From Micromonospora lupini (GTDB lineage Bacteria; Actinomycetota; Actinomycetes; Mycobacteriales; Micromonosporaceae), in assembly GCF_026342015.1 (NCBI RefSeq), contig NZ_JAPENL010000001.1:2914001-2978000 (forward strand): 64,000 nt of DNA, written 5' to 3'. Numbering within the stretch: position 1 is the first letter of the stretch; each line of letters opens with the position of its first letter. Below the pieces are notes generated by a model. The model was not told the origin of the DNA. It did not search any database and was given only the letters and a program-made list of their open reading frames with translations. The position numbers and the translations under genes are program-made. Of this stretch, positions 49,909 to 58,677 are shown one piece after another.

Positions 49909-50283
49909 TCATCCGCGACTGGCGGTCTCGCGGAGCAGCGCGTCAGTCTCGGGGTCGGGCATCAGCTCCCGCACCTCCTGGGCGCAGCGGCAAGCGGCGG
50001 CGATCTTGCCAGCCCACGCCTGCGCCTCCTCGCGGGTGGCCACGTCGACGACCGCCAACCCGCCGACGACCTCCCTGGTCTCCGGGTAGGGGCCGTCGGT
50101 GACAGTCCCGTCCGTGGCCACGATCGTCGCCCGCTGCCTCTCCAGTCCGGCGCCGAACACCCACACGCCGGCGTGCACGGCCTCCTCGGTCACCGCGTGC
50201 GCGGCCTTGCCCACATCGGGCCAGTCCTCGGCGGGGATGTGGTCCATGGCGCCGTCGTCGAACGAGATCAGGTACCGCGGCAT
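49909..50283 (-). CDS. YCII-family protein
   Basis: This 124-residue dimeric alpha-beta barrel-type protein begins MPRYLISFDDGAMDH. It contains TVTDGPYPETREVVGGLAVV and EEAQAWAGKIAAACRC, as in actinobacterial YCII/DGPF-domain proteins. These are often encoded with ECF sigma factors; none is adjacent here. AAGGAG precedes the ATG. The biochemical role is unknown. Confidence 0.9.
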   Translation of the reverse strand: MPRYLISFDDGAMDHIPAEDWPDVGKAAHAVTEEAVHAGVWVFGAGLERQRATIVATDGTVTDGPYPETREVVGGLAVVDVATREEAQAWAGKIAAACRCAQEVRELMPDPETDALLRETASRG

Positions 50284-50527
50284 GCCCAGACTCCTTCGTC
50301 CCGGCGGCCTCTGCCGACCGCCTCCTGCCTGTACTACGAACGGCTCGCCCCGGATTCGACGCTACGCCAGAACGTTCTCACCTGACCTCTGTGGCTCGGG
50401 GTTACCGTGTGGGAGATCGAAGCAGGGGAGGGGTGGCACAGGCGATGACGGCACCCAGGCCGGGACGGCAGGTACGAGGATCGAGCACCGGACGGCCACC
50501 GATGACCGTCCTCGGCGCCACGGCCTG

Positions 50528-51412
50528 ATGCCCGGCCCACGGCTGATCGTGGTGGATGCCTGCACCCGCGATGGGCGAGGTGGCAGCCCCACCGCGGTCG
50601 TGATCGACGACACCACCCGCACCGACGACGAGCGACGCGCTGTCGCAGCGACCGTCGGCACCTCCCACACCGCGTTCGTCGATGGCAACAGTGCGGCCCC
50701 GCCCCGCGTACGGTTCTTCACCAGCGAGGGCGAACTCCGTAACTGCGGCCACGGCACCATCGCCGCGCAGGCCGTCCTGCTGCACCGCTCGGGCGGCACC
50801 CAGCGCCACGGGTACCAACGCACCGGTAACCGAACCGTCGCCGTGACCGCCGCCCGCCGGCCCGAGGGCATCGCAGTCTGGTTCGAGCAGGGCGTCATCG
50901 CGCTGCGGGACCACGCCGAGCCGGGCGGCAGCGCCATCATCGCGGCCCTCGGCCTGACGGCTGGCGACATCGCCGACGACCTGCGGGTCGCCTCACCCGG
51001 CACGCCCCGGCTTCTCGTCCGTGTCCAGGAACGCCGGACGCTGTCGGCGATGCGGCCCGACTTCGCCGGGCTGGCAGCCGAGTGCCGCCGGCTCGGCTAT
51101 CTCGGCTGCTTCGCCTACGCGCTCTCGCCGTCCACAGGACCAGCCACCGCCCGCATGTTCGCCCCCGCCATCGGCGTCGACGAGGACATCGTCAACGCCA
51201 ACAGCGTCGGCTGCCTCGCCGCCCACCTGCTCGACACATCCCGTACCAGCCAGATCGAGGTGCACCAGGGCGACGCGCTCGGCCGCCCGTCGGCGGTCTT
51301 CGCCACCGCGACACACACCCGTGACGGCATCGTGGCCAGGATCGGCGGTCTGGTTCGCCACCCGCAGGCCCCGCCATCCGTTCCCCGCACCGGTGTCACC
51401 CCCGCCCAGTAG
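50528..51412 (+). CDS. PhzF-family isomerase-like protein
   Basis: This 294-residue protein has the diaminopimelate epimerase-like fold of PhzF. The catalytic Glu segment is visible as FFTSEGELRNCGHGTIAAQA near residue 65. Later segments, GCFAYALSPS and MFAPAIGVDEDIVNANSVGC, match the C-terminal half. PhzF isomerizes a dihydroanthranilate in phenazine synthesis, but most family members are of unknown function and no phenazine genes are here. The ATG at 50528 lacks a strong ribosome site. Confidence 0.88.
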   Translation: MPGPRLIVVDACTRDGRGGSPTAVVIDDTTRTDDERRAVAATVGTSHTAFVDGNSAAPPRVRFFTSEGELRNCGHGTIAAQAVLLHRSGGTQRHGYQRTGNRTVAVTAARRPEGIAVWFEQGVIALRDHAEPGGSAIIAALGLTAGDIADDLRVASPGTPRLLVRVQERRTLSAMRPDFAGLAAECRRLGYLGCFAYALSPSTGPATARMFAPAIGVDEDIVNANSVGCLAAHLLDTSRTSQIEVHQGDALGRPSAVFATATHTRDGIVARIGGLVRHPQAPPSVPRTGVTPAQ

Positions 51413-51474
51413 CCTGCCCGGGCTTTTCCCGACAGCATCACCGAGCTGGCCCGTCGAGCCCGCACAGCACCGCA

Positions 51475-51662
51475 GCCCACAAAAGGTTCCTGGATCAGCT
51501 CGACCCCGCCGGGCACCGCGCCGAGGAGTTGGCCGCCCACTTCGAGGAGATGGGGATGGCCTTCGAGGAGAGCGGCACCGTCGGTCTGGACGGGCTAACG
51601 CTGTTGCGCGACTGCATCTCCGACCTCAACGATGACCAGGTTCTGCTGCTGCGCCTCGGCTG
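51475..51662 (+). pseudogene. 5'-truncated gene fragment, unknown
   Basis: The frame reads KRFLDQLDPAGHRAEELAAH and continues through DGLTLLRDCISDLNDDQVLL to a TGA at 51660-51662. It has the look of real coding sequence (acidic, amphipathic), but no start codon with a ribosome site precedes the conserved-looking part. An internal ATG at 51550 would leave only 37 codons. It is probably the 3' end of a deleted gene. Confidence 0.45.
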
Positions 51663-51742
51663 AGGCCGACTCGACTCGGTCCATTGGCCGCTGGTGGCTG
51701 GAGGCGGACAGCGCAGGATTACCGGACTGGAGGCGCGGTCGG

Positions 51743-52285
51743 ATGAGGTCGAGGCTACGCAAGCTGCACGTCGACGGTCGGACGCTCACCTGGAAGGCCG
51801 ACATCCGCGACGCGTTCGATCGCGATGGTCGTCTTCATCGCTGCATCCGAGTCCGGGTCTGGGGAGCGGGGAAGAACGGCCGTGCCCTGCAGGTCGACGT
51901 GACTGAATGGCCTTACCCGCCGACGCCCTGGGAGGAGAGGTACGCGTACCCGACGGCGGAGAACGTCCGTGAACTTGCCCGCTACGCCATGAGCGTTGGC
52001 TGGACGCCCGAAGCGGTCGGCGGCACCTTCCGAATCGTTTCCGGCGCGGACGTCGCGCTGCCCGGACTTGCCGTCACTGATCTTCTGTCGACCGCGGACC
52101 TCTCCGGACCCACTGCCGGTCAGCTCTACCCGGTCGGCGAGGAGCACGATGGGCCCGCCAGCGTGGCCATCGACGCCGACGGCACGATCAATCTGCTCTT
52201 CGACGACAGGGTCAAGAGGATCGGCCCTGGTCTGACCGGCCCGGGCCGACTGCTCGAGGGTGAGGACGCCCCGGCGGGGCACTGA
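51743..52285 (+). CDS. hypothetical soluble protein
   Basis: This 180-residue protein has a mixed strand-helix composition. Features are RSRLRKLHVDGRTLTWKADI at the start, WPYPPTPWEERYAYPTAENV in the middle, and VAIDADGTINLLFDDRVKRI near the end. No family is recognised. The size and charge would suit an immunity-type protein, but no toxin is adjacent. GGAGG lies nine bases before the ATG. Confidence 0.65.
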   Translation: MRSRLRKLHVDGRTLTWKADIRDAFDRDGRLHRCIRVRVWGAGKNGRALQVDVTEWPYPPTPWEERYAYPTAENVRELARYAMSVGWTPEAVGGTFRIVSGADVALPGLAVTDLLSTADLSGPTAGQLYPVGEEHDGPASVAIDADGTINLLFDDRVKRIGPGLTGPGRLLEGEDAPAGH

Positions 52286-52365
52286 TGGCGACAGGCAAAC
52301 CACCAGGCCCAAACAGGCGCGAGGGCCCACCCTCCGCGGAAGGCAGGCCCTTGCGTCCGTCGTGG

Positions 52366-54153
52366 TCAGGCTGCCGGAACGACGATCGCGACGCCGGTCA
52401 CCGCTTCGCCCGCCTTGGTACGCAGCCGGGTCGGATACTCGACGAGGTCGTCCCCGACGCTGTAGTAGAGCCTGATGTCCTGCGAGTTGAGGCCCGTCAT
52501 CGTGAACGTCCCGTCAGCCCGGACCCGCGGGCTGACGCCGGCATAGTCACCGGTCGACGCGTCCACCGCCTGGATGGTCACGCACGTGACGCACTGGCCC
52601 GCGGGCACGGTGACCGTGCCGCTGATGGTGCCCGTGGCGACCAGGCTGACGTCGAGGGTGGTGCTCTGCCCGGCGACGACCCGGACCGGGGTGGCGGAGG
52701 CCCGGTTGGGGGCATTCCCCGACCAGGTCCACGCGTGCTGGCCGCCGTACGCAGGGAATGCGAGCTTCCACTCGTAGGGGCCCAGCATCGTGATGCTGTA
52801 TCGGCCGTCGTCGTCAGTGCAGTACGAGTTCGCACTCGGGCCGTACGAGGACGGCGGCGCGGTGGCCGTCGGGCAGACACTCCGCACGCCGTTGCCGGTC
52901 GCGGCGTCCTTGACCACACCGGCGACCGTTCCCCCAGCGTCCAGCTTGGCGGTCACTTGGACGTGCTCTCCGGCCGCCGGTCGAAAGACCCGGGCCGCAG
53001 CAGGGTCACCCGTCCCGACGCCGGTCGTGGACACCCATTGAGCCCCGTGCGTCCCGTCGTACGGCGCCACGAAGAGCCGGAACGCGTCTTCGGCGAAGAG
53101 AGTGTCGTACTCGACAGACGAACCGCACTGCCCGTTCTGGCCGACGTCGGCGCGGACGGGGTCGGCCAGCGTGACACAGGCGCCGTCAACGGGGTCACCG
53201 GTCACCGCGTCCACGAAATCGACGCGCAGGTGCACGGACTTGACCAGCAGGACCGTGGTGCTCACCGTCCTGCCTTCGACCACCTCGGTCGGGCCGAACA
53301 GGGCGTTGGCATAGACCTTGTTCGGGTCGTAGCCGCCGCCGCGGTACGTACCGACCGGCAGGTCGCGCAACCGGGCCCGGCCGGTGTCATCCGAGCAGGT
53401 GGTGTGGAAGTTGAGCGGACCCTCCTGTGGGTACCAGCAGAAGTTGACGACGGGCTTGCGGGTGACCGCGTCGAGCGCCCGTACCGTCAGGTGCCCCACA
53501 GGTGGTCGGGTGAGGTTGACCTGCGTCGTCTGGGTGGCGGAGACGGTCAGCGGCTGGGCCTCGTACTCTGAGTTGGCCCCACCGTTGAACAGGACCTGAC
53601 CACTGGGGAAGGTGAACTGCACCGTGTAGGTGGAACCGGTCTCGACATGGTCGAAGCGGTAGCGCCCCTTCGAGTCAGTACCTGTGTCGGCCACCGAGTT
53701 ACTGCCGCGCCGCAACTGAACGTTGACGTTGGCGATGGCGGCACCCGTGCTGCTGACGACCCGACCCGCGACACTGCCGTACTGAATGGGCATGAGCGGG
53801 ACGCGCAAGGTGGCGGGGACCGTTATGGGGTCCGCCTCCCACTGGTTCTGGTGGCCGTTGAGCCACTGCTCGACGTAGCCGTCGGCCATGACCTGCACGA
53901 TGTACTGGCCGGCTGCCGTGTCCGGAAAGGCGAACCGCCCCTGCGAGTCGCTGTTGGTGAAGTTCCAGCCGGAGCCGTCCTGCTGCTGGATGACGATTCC
54001 GGCGCCGGAGACCGGGGCACCCGTCACCTTGTCGACCACAACGCCGTCCAGGCCAGCGGAGCTGGCTGCGCCGGCCGGGCCGGTCAGGCCCGTGATGGCC
54101 ACCATTGTGGCGACCGCTACTGCGCCGAGAATGCGCAGCGCCTTACGCGTCAT
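52366..54153 (-). CDS. secreted beta-sandwich repeat protein (carboxypeptidase regulatory-like)
   Basis: This 595-residue exported protein has a signal peptide (LRILGAVAVATMVAITGLTGPAGAA). A series of CarboxypepD_reg-like/Cna-B-like domains follows. Repeating cues are GVVVDKVTGAPVSGAGIVIQ (near 37), GSVAGRVVSSTGAAIANVNV (near 125), GTVAGVVKDAATGNGVRSVC (near 400) and GTISGTVTVPAGQCVTCVTI (near 500). Each domain includes a G(R/T)xxxxL turn. It has no enzyme domain or cell-wall sorting signal. It is probably a cell-surface or matrix adhesive protein. Confidence 0.88.
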   Translation of the reverse strand: MTRKALRILGAVAVATMVAITGLTGPAGAASSAGLDGVVVDKVTGAPVSGAGIVIQQQDGSGWNFTNSDSQGRFAFPDTAAGQYIVQVMADGYVEQWLNGHQNQWEADPITVPATLRVPLMPIQYGSVAGRVVSSTGAAIANVNVQLRRGSNSVADTGTDSKGRYRFDHVETGSTYTVQFTFPSGQVLFNGGANSEYEAQPLTVSATQTTQVNLTRPPVGHLTVRALDAVTRKPVVNFCWYPQEGPLNFHTTCSDDTGRARLRDLPVGTYRGGGYDPNKVYANALFGPTEVVEGRTVSTTVLLVKSVHLRVDFVDAVTGDPVDGACVTLADPVRADVGQNGQCGSSVEYDTLFAEDAFRLFVAPYDGTHGAQWVSTTGVGTGDPAAARVFRPAAGEHVQVTAKLDAGGTVAGVVKDAATGNGVRSVCPTATAPPSSYGPSANSYCTDDDGRYSITMLGPYEWKLAFPAYGGQHAWTWSGNAPNRASATPVRVVAGQSTTLDVSLVATGTISGTVTVPAGQCVTCVTIQAVDASTGDYAGVSPRVRADGTFTMTGLNSQDIRLYYSVGDDLVEYPTRLRTKAGEAVTGVAIVVPAA

Positions 54154-54440
54154 ATTTCCCCGTTTCTTGAGCTGGACGCGTCGAACCAGGACACCCGGCG
54201 GCGCGTCCCCAATGGTGTGTGGGTGAAGATACCAACGACGACCGACAGATGTAGACCGACTTTGACCGTGGCCGGTCCAACGGCGTCAGACCGATGATCC
54301 TCGATCGGTCACTGTCAGGACGCCGCGAGCAGTCGGATCTCGCAGCGGACGCGACAGGCGCAGATTGCGGTCTGGCAGCGCAAACATCTCTCGATATCTC
54401 ACACCCCTGCCCCACCGTCGGTTGACCTCTTGCCGACTAG

Positions 54441-54601
54441 GGCCTGTTTCATAAGGGCGGTCGAGCCGAGGCGGAGTCCGGGCGGCGATCCGGCAAGGCG
54501 CGGTTTCGTTCGGATACCGGTGTTGTATCCGGACGAAACCGCAACGCCGCCGGTCGTCGTCCGGGCCCGCCGCAGGCCGGCCAGTTCTTATGAAACAGGC
54601 C
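54441..54601. mobile_element. 161-bp MITE-like element flanked by CTAG
   Basis: Terminal inverted repeats GGCCTGTTTCATAAG (54441-54455) and its exact complement (54587-54601) are flanked by CTAG on both sides (54437-54440 and 54602-54605), a likely 4-bp target duplication. Inside is a second inverted repeat, 54502-54517 with 54525-54540 (15 of 16 match). It has no coding capacity. It should be mobilised by a transposase elsewhere in the genome; the family is not assigned. Confidence 0.85.
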
Positions 54602-54664
54602 CTAGATGCGGACTGCCTGATCCGGAGGACTGCGGGCAGGCATCGGAGTTGCGAACATGGCCTG

Positions 54665-55198
54665 ATGGAGCAGGTGAGCAGTCGAGTCGTCTATCGCAAC
54701 CCGTGGATGACGGTCCGAGAGGATGTCATCCGGCACCCCGATGGAAGCCCAGGAATCTACGGGGTGGTGGAGAAGGCCGACTCCGCCCTGGTGCTGCCTC
54801 GGTGGGCTCGCGGATTCTGGCTGGTGGAGCAGTACCGCTACCCGGTTGGTCGACGCGCGTGGGAGTTCCCTCAGGGTAGCTGGAGTAGCGGCGGCAACGG
54901 CGAACCAGTGGAACTCGCTCGACAGGAATTGGCGGAGGAGACGGGGCTTGCCGCCGAGGAGATGTCCCATCTCGGGCACCTGTTCGAGGCATACGGCTTC
55001 TCGACCCACGGCTTCGATGTCTACCTCGCGACCGGCCTGAGCGAAGGCGCTCCCGACCGCGAGATCAGCGAACAGGACATGCAGCATCGGGCCTTTACCG
55101 ATGAGGAGATTGAGCAGCTGATAGTCAGCGGGCAGTTGGTCGACGCGCCCTCCCTTGCCGCGCTCACGCTGTATGGCCTTCGGTCTACTCGCGGGTGA
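54665..55198 (+). CDS. NUDIX hydrolase (ADP-ribose pyrophosphatase-like)
   Basis: This 177-residue NUDIX enzyme has the Nudix box visible as GSWSSGGNGEPVELARQELAEETGLAAEEM (near residues 80-108), containing the REx2EExGU-like core RQELAEETGL. Upstream segments EQYRYPVGRRAWEFPQG match ADP-sugar pyrophosphatases. NUDIX genes are common cargo of actinomycete integrative elements, and this one lies next to a decayed integrase. The MITE ends 59 bp before its start and may have displaced its promoter. Confidence 0.9.
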   Translation: MEQVSSRVVYRNPWMTVREDVIRHPDGSPGIYGVVEKADSALVLPRWARGFWLVEQYRYPVGRRAWEFPQGSWSSGGNGEPVELARQELAEETGLAAEEMSHLGHLFEAYGFSTHGFDVYLATGLSEGAPDREISEQDMQHRAFTDEEIEQLIVSGQLVDAPSLAALTLYGLRSTRG

Positions 55199-55223
55199 AC
55201 AAACTCAGTGCGATCAGGCAGGT

Positions 55224-55777
55224 GAGTTAAAGGCCGCTGCCGGTGTGGGTGGCCGAACGCCTCGTCGGGGCAGTCGTGCCCGCGGTGAGTGGGTCGATCC
55301 GGCTCTCGTGCAGCTCAAGCCGTCGACTCGCCAGCGGTACGGCGGTCTGCTGCGGCGGCAGGTGCTTCCGGTGTGGGAACGGACTTGTGCCCTCCACCGT
55401 TCGGCAAGCCGAGCTGGCGGCGCTTTGGGTGCGACGGGTGGGCTGGTAAAGCGACGGCTGCTGGTCGCGGGGTCGGTGACGGAGGTCAACGGTCGGGCGG
55501 TGTTCGGTACGCCGAAGACACACCAGCGCCTGCCGGTGCCGCTCCCCGGTTCCTGGTCGAGCCGATCGCCACGCAGATCACCGGCCTGACCCCGCACGAG
55601 CTGCAACACACGGCGGCAAACCTGGCGGTGGCCGAGGGCGCCAACGTCAAGGCGACGCAGCGGATGCTCGGAAACGCCTCGGCGGCGACGACGCTGGACG
55701 TGTACGCGGACCGGTTCGAGGACGACGTGGACCAGGTGGCGGACCGCCTTGACCGTGCGGCGGGTCGTGCAGGCTGA
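55224..55777 (+). pseudogene. decayed tyrosine integrase
   Basis: One frame carries the N-terminal DNA-binding part (LKPSTRQRYGGLLRRQVLPV) and SVTEVNGRAVFGTPKTHQRL. Another frame carries the C-terminal catalytic end, TPHELQHTAANLAVAEGANV, then LGNASAATTLDVYADRF with the Tyr. The two halves are frameshifted and much of the catalytic middle is missing. The HxxR box reads HELQ, so the Arg is lost as well. It ends 15 bp before the tRNA-Met 3' fragment, the usual place for an integrase of a tRNA-targeting element. Confidence 0.8.
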
Positions 55778-55791
55778 CCAGGGAAAACGGC

Positions 55792-55837
55792 TGGTGGGGC
55801 GGGCGGGACTCGAACCCGCGACCGAGGGATTATGAGT
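55792..55837 (-). other. 3' half of tRNA-Met (CAU), attachment-site remnant
   Basis: Read on the minus strand, CTCATAA is the anticodon loop with CAU. A stem strand TCCCT, the T arm GCGGGTTCGAGTCCCGC and an encoded CCA at 55794-55792 follow. The 5' half does not continue: the bases before the anticodon loop cannot pair with the stem. It is therefore a split tRNA as left by site-specific integration (attL or attR core), not a functional tRNA. Confidence 0.8.
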
Positions 55838-55847
55838 TCGTCGGAAG

Positions 55848-55933
55848 GTACTGCACCCCCCTGCGTAGCCTGCGTTTTCGTACTTGTGTGCAGTGCCATG
55901 CAAGGGGGTGCAGTACACCCTGAAGTACACCCT
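55848..55933. repeat. repeats beside the att core, candidate integrase arm sites
   Basis: GTACTGCACCCCC at 55848-55860 is perfectly inverted at 55904-55916 (13 of 13). AGTACACCCT is directly repeated at 55912-55921 and 55924-55933 with a 12-nt period. Short repeats of this kind next to an attachment core are typical of integrase or excisionase arm-binding sites. Confidence 0.6.
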
Positions 55934-55956
55934 CCGCCCACCACGGAGAGCAGCGA

Positions 55957-56547
55957 TCAGTCTCCGGCCTGGTCCTGCCGCGGCAGCGTGTCCGCGTCGA
56001 CCAGGCGGCGCGCGATCGTCCGAGCGTCCTGTATCGCCTGCGGGTCGAGACCGGTCCGCATGGGCACGGTGTCGCCGACCCCTCCCACGGCCGCGGCGCC
56101 GAGGTACCGGTGGCCGATCGGCGGCTGGTGCGCCGTCGGCAGGTACGTCACCCGGGACTGCGCGACCGCGGCGGTGAGCGCCTGCACCTGGGTGGTCAGC
56201 TCCGCCACCCGGTCCGAGAGCACTGTCACCTCCGCCCGGATGTCGGCCCGCTCCGCGCGTGCTTCCGCGCGTGCCTCGGTCATCTCGGCCGCAGCGTGCC
56301 GGTGAAGGCGATCCTCTGACCCGCTCATCAACCAGGCGATCGTCCACCCGCAGCCGCCGATGACCATCAGGCCGGCGAGGATCGCGTACAGACCGCGGGC
56401 GATCCACGCGCCAGTGACGTGTTCGAACAGGCAGGCGAGGGCGCCGGCCGTGAGCGAGACGGCGAAGAGTACGCAGTAGGCGGTCTGAGTGCCCCCCGAC
56501 CTGCCCGGCGGATCGGTGTTCTGTTCAGGTCCCCACGTGTTTTCCAT
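55957..56547 (-). CDS. two-helix membrane protein with coiled coil
   Basis: This protein of about 196 residues has two membrane segments (TAYCVLFAVSLTAGALACLF and LYAILAGLMVIGGCGWTIAWL). A coiled coil follows (EMTEARAEARAERADIRAEV and VAELTTQVQALTAAVAQS). It resembles small membrane proteins of actinomycete mobile elements. The start is uncertain: ATG 56547 is used, but a GTG at 56649 is possible. It is in the same orientation as the GntR gene. Confidence 0.6.
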   Translation of the reverse strand: MENTWGPEQNTDPPGRSGGTQTAYCVLFAVSLTAGALACLFEHVTGAWIARGLYAILAGLMVIGGCGWTIAWLMSGSEDRLHRHAAAEMTEARAEARAERADIRAEVTVLSDRVAELTTQVQALTAAVAQSRVTYLPTAHQPPIGHRYLGAAAVGGVGDTVPMRTGLDPQAIQDARTIARRLVDADTLPRQDQAGD

Positions 56548-56681
56548 CGTGGGAGTCTCGTGGATGGGACAGGGGGTGAGGCAATGATCACCCGCCGCAT
56601 CTTGCAGATGGTGAAACGTTGCCGCGTCAACGGTTAACGTGCCCGTCACATCCGGGGAAGATCCATCGACCGATCAGGCCG

Positions 56682-57089
56682 TCAGTCCGCCCGGAAGGTC
56701 AGCCGGTACCGATGTGCCGCGTACAGATCCTGCAACCCGTCCGGGTGCGTCACGACCAGCAGCGGCACGCCCTCGGGCACCCCGTACATCCGACGTTCCT
56801 CCGGCGTCGGGTTTCGCGCGGACACCCACGCCCCCACCTCGACCATCACCGGCTCCGGCTCGACACCTGCACGAACGACGACGCCGCGGCCGCGCACCGC
56901 CTCGGCCAGGCCCTCGTTTCGGAGCTGCTGCACAGCCGCCCGGGCAGTGATGGGACTGACGTCGTACGTCTGGCTGAGGTCCCTTTCGGACGGTATCCGG
57001 TCACCCGGTCTGAGCTGCCCAGACCTGATCCGGGCGCGCAGGATCTCGGCCACCTCGTGCCGGCCGACCTGCTCCTGATCCGGGCTCAC
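56682..57089 (-). CDS. GntR-family regulator (Kor-like)
   Basis: This 135-residue GntR protein has an N-terminal winged helix (EILRARIRSGQLRPGDRIPS, then TYDVSPITARAAVQQLRNEG) and a short C-terminal UTRA-like part. Regulators of this kind (KorSA type) repress transfer genes of actinomycete integrative and conjugative elements. Inverted repeats with a GGTAC core at 57128-57141 and 58568-58589 are candidate operators. Confidence 0.88.
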   Translation of the reverse strand: MSPDQEQVGRHEVAEILRARIRSGQLRPGDRIPSERDLSQTYDVSPITARAAVQQLRNEGLAEAVRGRGVVVRAGVEPEPVMVEVGAWVSARNPTPEERRMYGVPEGVPLLVVTHPDGLQDLYAAHRYRLTFRAD

Positions 57090-57127
57090 CGCCGCAGGCT
57101 AAGCGGCGCTACACATAGGGGTGGTGG

Positions 57128-57141
57128 GGTACCTGAGTACC
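57128..57141. promoter_or_regulatory. GGTAC inverted repeat, candidate GntR operator 1
   Basis: GGTAC-CTGA-GTACC lies 39 bp upstream of the GntR start, in the divergent gap between the GntR and XRE genes. A related palindrome occurs at 58568-58589, which supports a common binding protein. Confidence 0.5.
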
Positions 57142-57249
57142 GCAGTCCGCTCCCGACCGTCACTGCTGCGGTACGGTCAGACATGGCAGGCCCGCCGGTT
57201 GTAGCGGTCGGCGGGCCGCCGCCCAGACCGCTACCTGGGGGAGACCACC

Positions 57250-58515
57250 ATGGAGCCGACCATCGGCGAGCACCTCGCTCGCATCCGCCGCGAGTCCACA
57301 CTGACCCAGGAGCAGCTCGCCGAGCAGGCTGCGGTCAGCGTCGAGACCATCAAGAAGCTGGAGCAGGGCGTGCGTAAAAGCGCCCGCATCCCTACCCTGC
57401 GCAAGTTGGCCCGCGCCCTCGGCGTCCCCACCTCGGCGCTGATGGGCTCCGCCGCCCACGCCCAGGCGATGCGCGAACCGCACGCCGAGCCGCTCGGCCT
57501 CGTCGGGATCCGCCGCGCCCTCGCGCCCGCCCGCGGCCTCGACGGCCAGCCCGTCGGCCCCCGCCCGCCCGTCGACGGCGACCTGCCGGTGGAGCACGTC
57601 CGCAACCTGATCGCCGACGCCAACCGCGCCTATCACGCCAACGACTACGCCACCGTCATCAGCAGCGTCCCCCTGGTCCTCGCCACCGCCGACGCGCTGG
57701 TCGAGCGGTCCGGCGCCGGCGACGACGGCCAGGTCGCCCTCGGCATCGCCTCCTACGCCTACCAGCTCGCCGGCCGGCTCCTCATCCAGCTGCGCCAGCT
57801 CGACCTCGCGCACATCGCCCTGGACCAGGCCGGCACCTACGCGCGGGCCGCAGACGACCAGGTCGCCGGAGCGAGCGCCACCGCGCACCTGTGCTGGCTG
57901 CTGCTGCGTACCGGCCGGATCGCCGAGGTGGAGGATCTCGCAGCCCGCACCGCCGACACCGTCGAGCCGCGACTGTCCACCGCGACGCCCCGCGCGCTGG
58001 CCGCGTGGGGGGTGCTGCTCCTCAAGGGCGCTGCCGCCGCGGCCCGTAACGCCCGCGAGGACGACGCCCGGTCGATGCTGACTCTCGCGGCCGCCGGCGC
58101 CGGGCAGCTCGGTGACCGGCTGACCCAGCCTGACGACCCGGCCGATCGGTTCTTCGTCGACGTCGCCGGCAACGACTTCTCCGGCAGCGGCGTGCAGCTG
58201 ATGCGGGTGGAGACGGCGGTGATCGCGTCCCAGCCGGACCGGGCCCTGGATCTCGCCCGGGAGGTGACCGACTCCCCGCAGGTGACCCCGTCGTCGCGGC
58301 AGCGGCACCGCCTCGACGTGGCGTGGTCGTACGTGGAGACCGGCCGGCCGGCGGACGCCACTGCGGTGCTGATGCAGTTGCGGGATGTCGCGCCGGCGTG
58401 GCTGCGGCAGCAGCGGTACGCGCGGGAGATCGTCCAGTCAATCGCTGACGGTCGGCGGAGGGCGATGTCGGCTGATCTTGCGGCGTTGACGTCGCTGATG
58501 GACCGCCAGGTCTGA
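57250..58515 (+). CDS. XRE-family regulator with TPR-like domain
   Basis: This 421-residue protein has an N-terminal HTH (GEHLARIRRESTLTQEQLAE and VSVETIKKLEQG, residues 6-40). About 300 residues of helical, TPR-like repeats follow (AANRAYHANDYATVISS-type, HIALDQAGTYARAADDQVAG). Such regulators occur in actinomycete mobile elements and developmental loci. GGGGGAG precedes the ATG. It may control the small-gene operon that starts at 58678. Confidence 0.88.
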   Translation: MEPTIGEHLARIRRESTLTQEQLAEQAAVSVETIKKLEQGVRKSARIPTLRKLARALGVPTSALMGSAAHAQAMREPHAEPLGLVGIRRALAPARGLDGQPVGPRPPVDGDLPVEHVRNLIADANRAYHANDYATVISSVPLVLATADALVERSGAGDDGQVALGIASYAYQLAGRLLIQLRQLDLAHIALDQAGTYARAADDQVAGASATAHLCWLLLRTGRIAEVEDLAARTADTVEPRLSTATPRALAAWGVLLLKGAAAAARNAREDDARSMLTLAAAGAGQLGDRLTQPDDPADRFFVDVAGNDFSGSGVQLMRVETAVIASQPDRALDLAREVTDSPQVTPSSRQRHRLDVAWSYVETGRPADATAVLMQLRDVAPAWLRQQRYAREIVQSIADGRRRAMSADLAALTSLMDRQV

Positions 58516-58567
58516 CGCGGCTGGTACGCCCCGCACCCCTTTCGGTCGGGCCGGTGGCACGTGGTAC

Positions 58568-58589
58568 GTGAGGTACCTGGATACCTCAC
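58568..58589. promoter_or_regulatory. palindrome, candidate GntR operator 2
   Basis: GTGAGGTA-CCTGGA-TACCTCAC has perfect 8-bp arms and shares the GGTAC-CT core with the site at 57128-57141. It lies upstream of the small-gene operon starting at 58678, where a repressor of that operon would bind. Confidence 0.5.
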
Positions 58590-58677
58590 TTCGCACCCGG
58601 AACTCTGAGGTCAGGACGCGGTAACTCACCGTCGAACAGCGGTGAGCCGCGCCCCTCGGAGCGAGGGAGGCGACACC

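Noticed and set aside
55792..55837. Functional tRNA-Met gene
   Set aside because: Only the 3' half is present and the anticodon stem cannot form.
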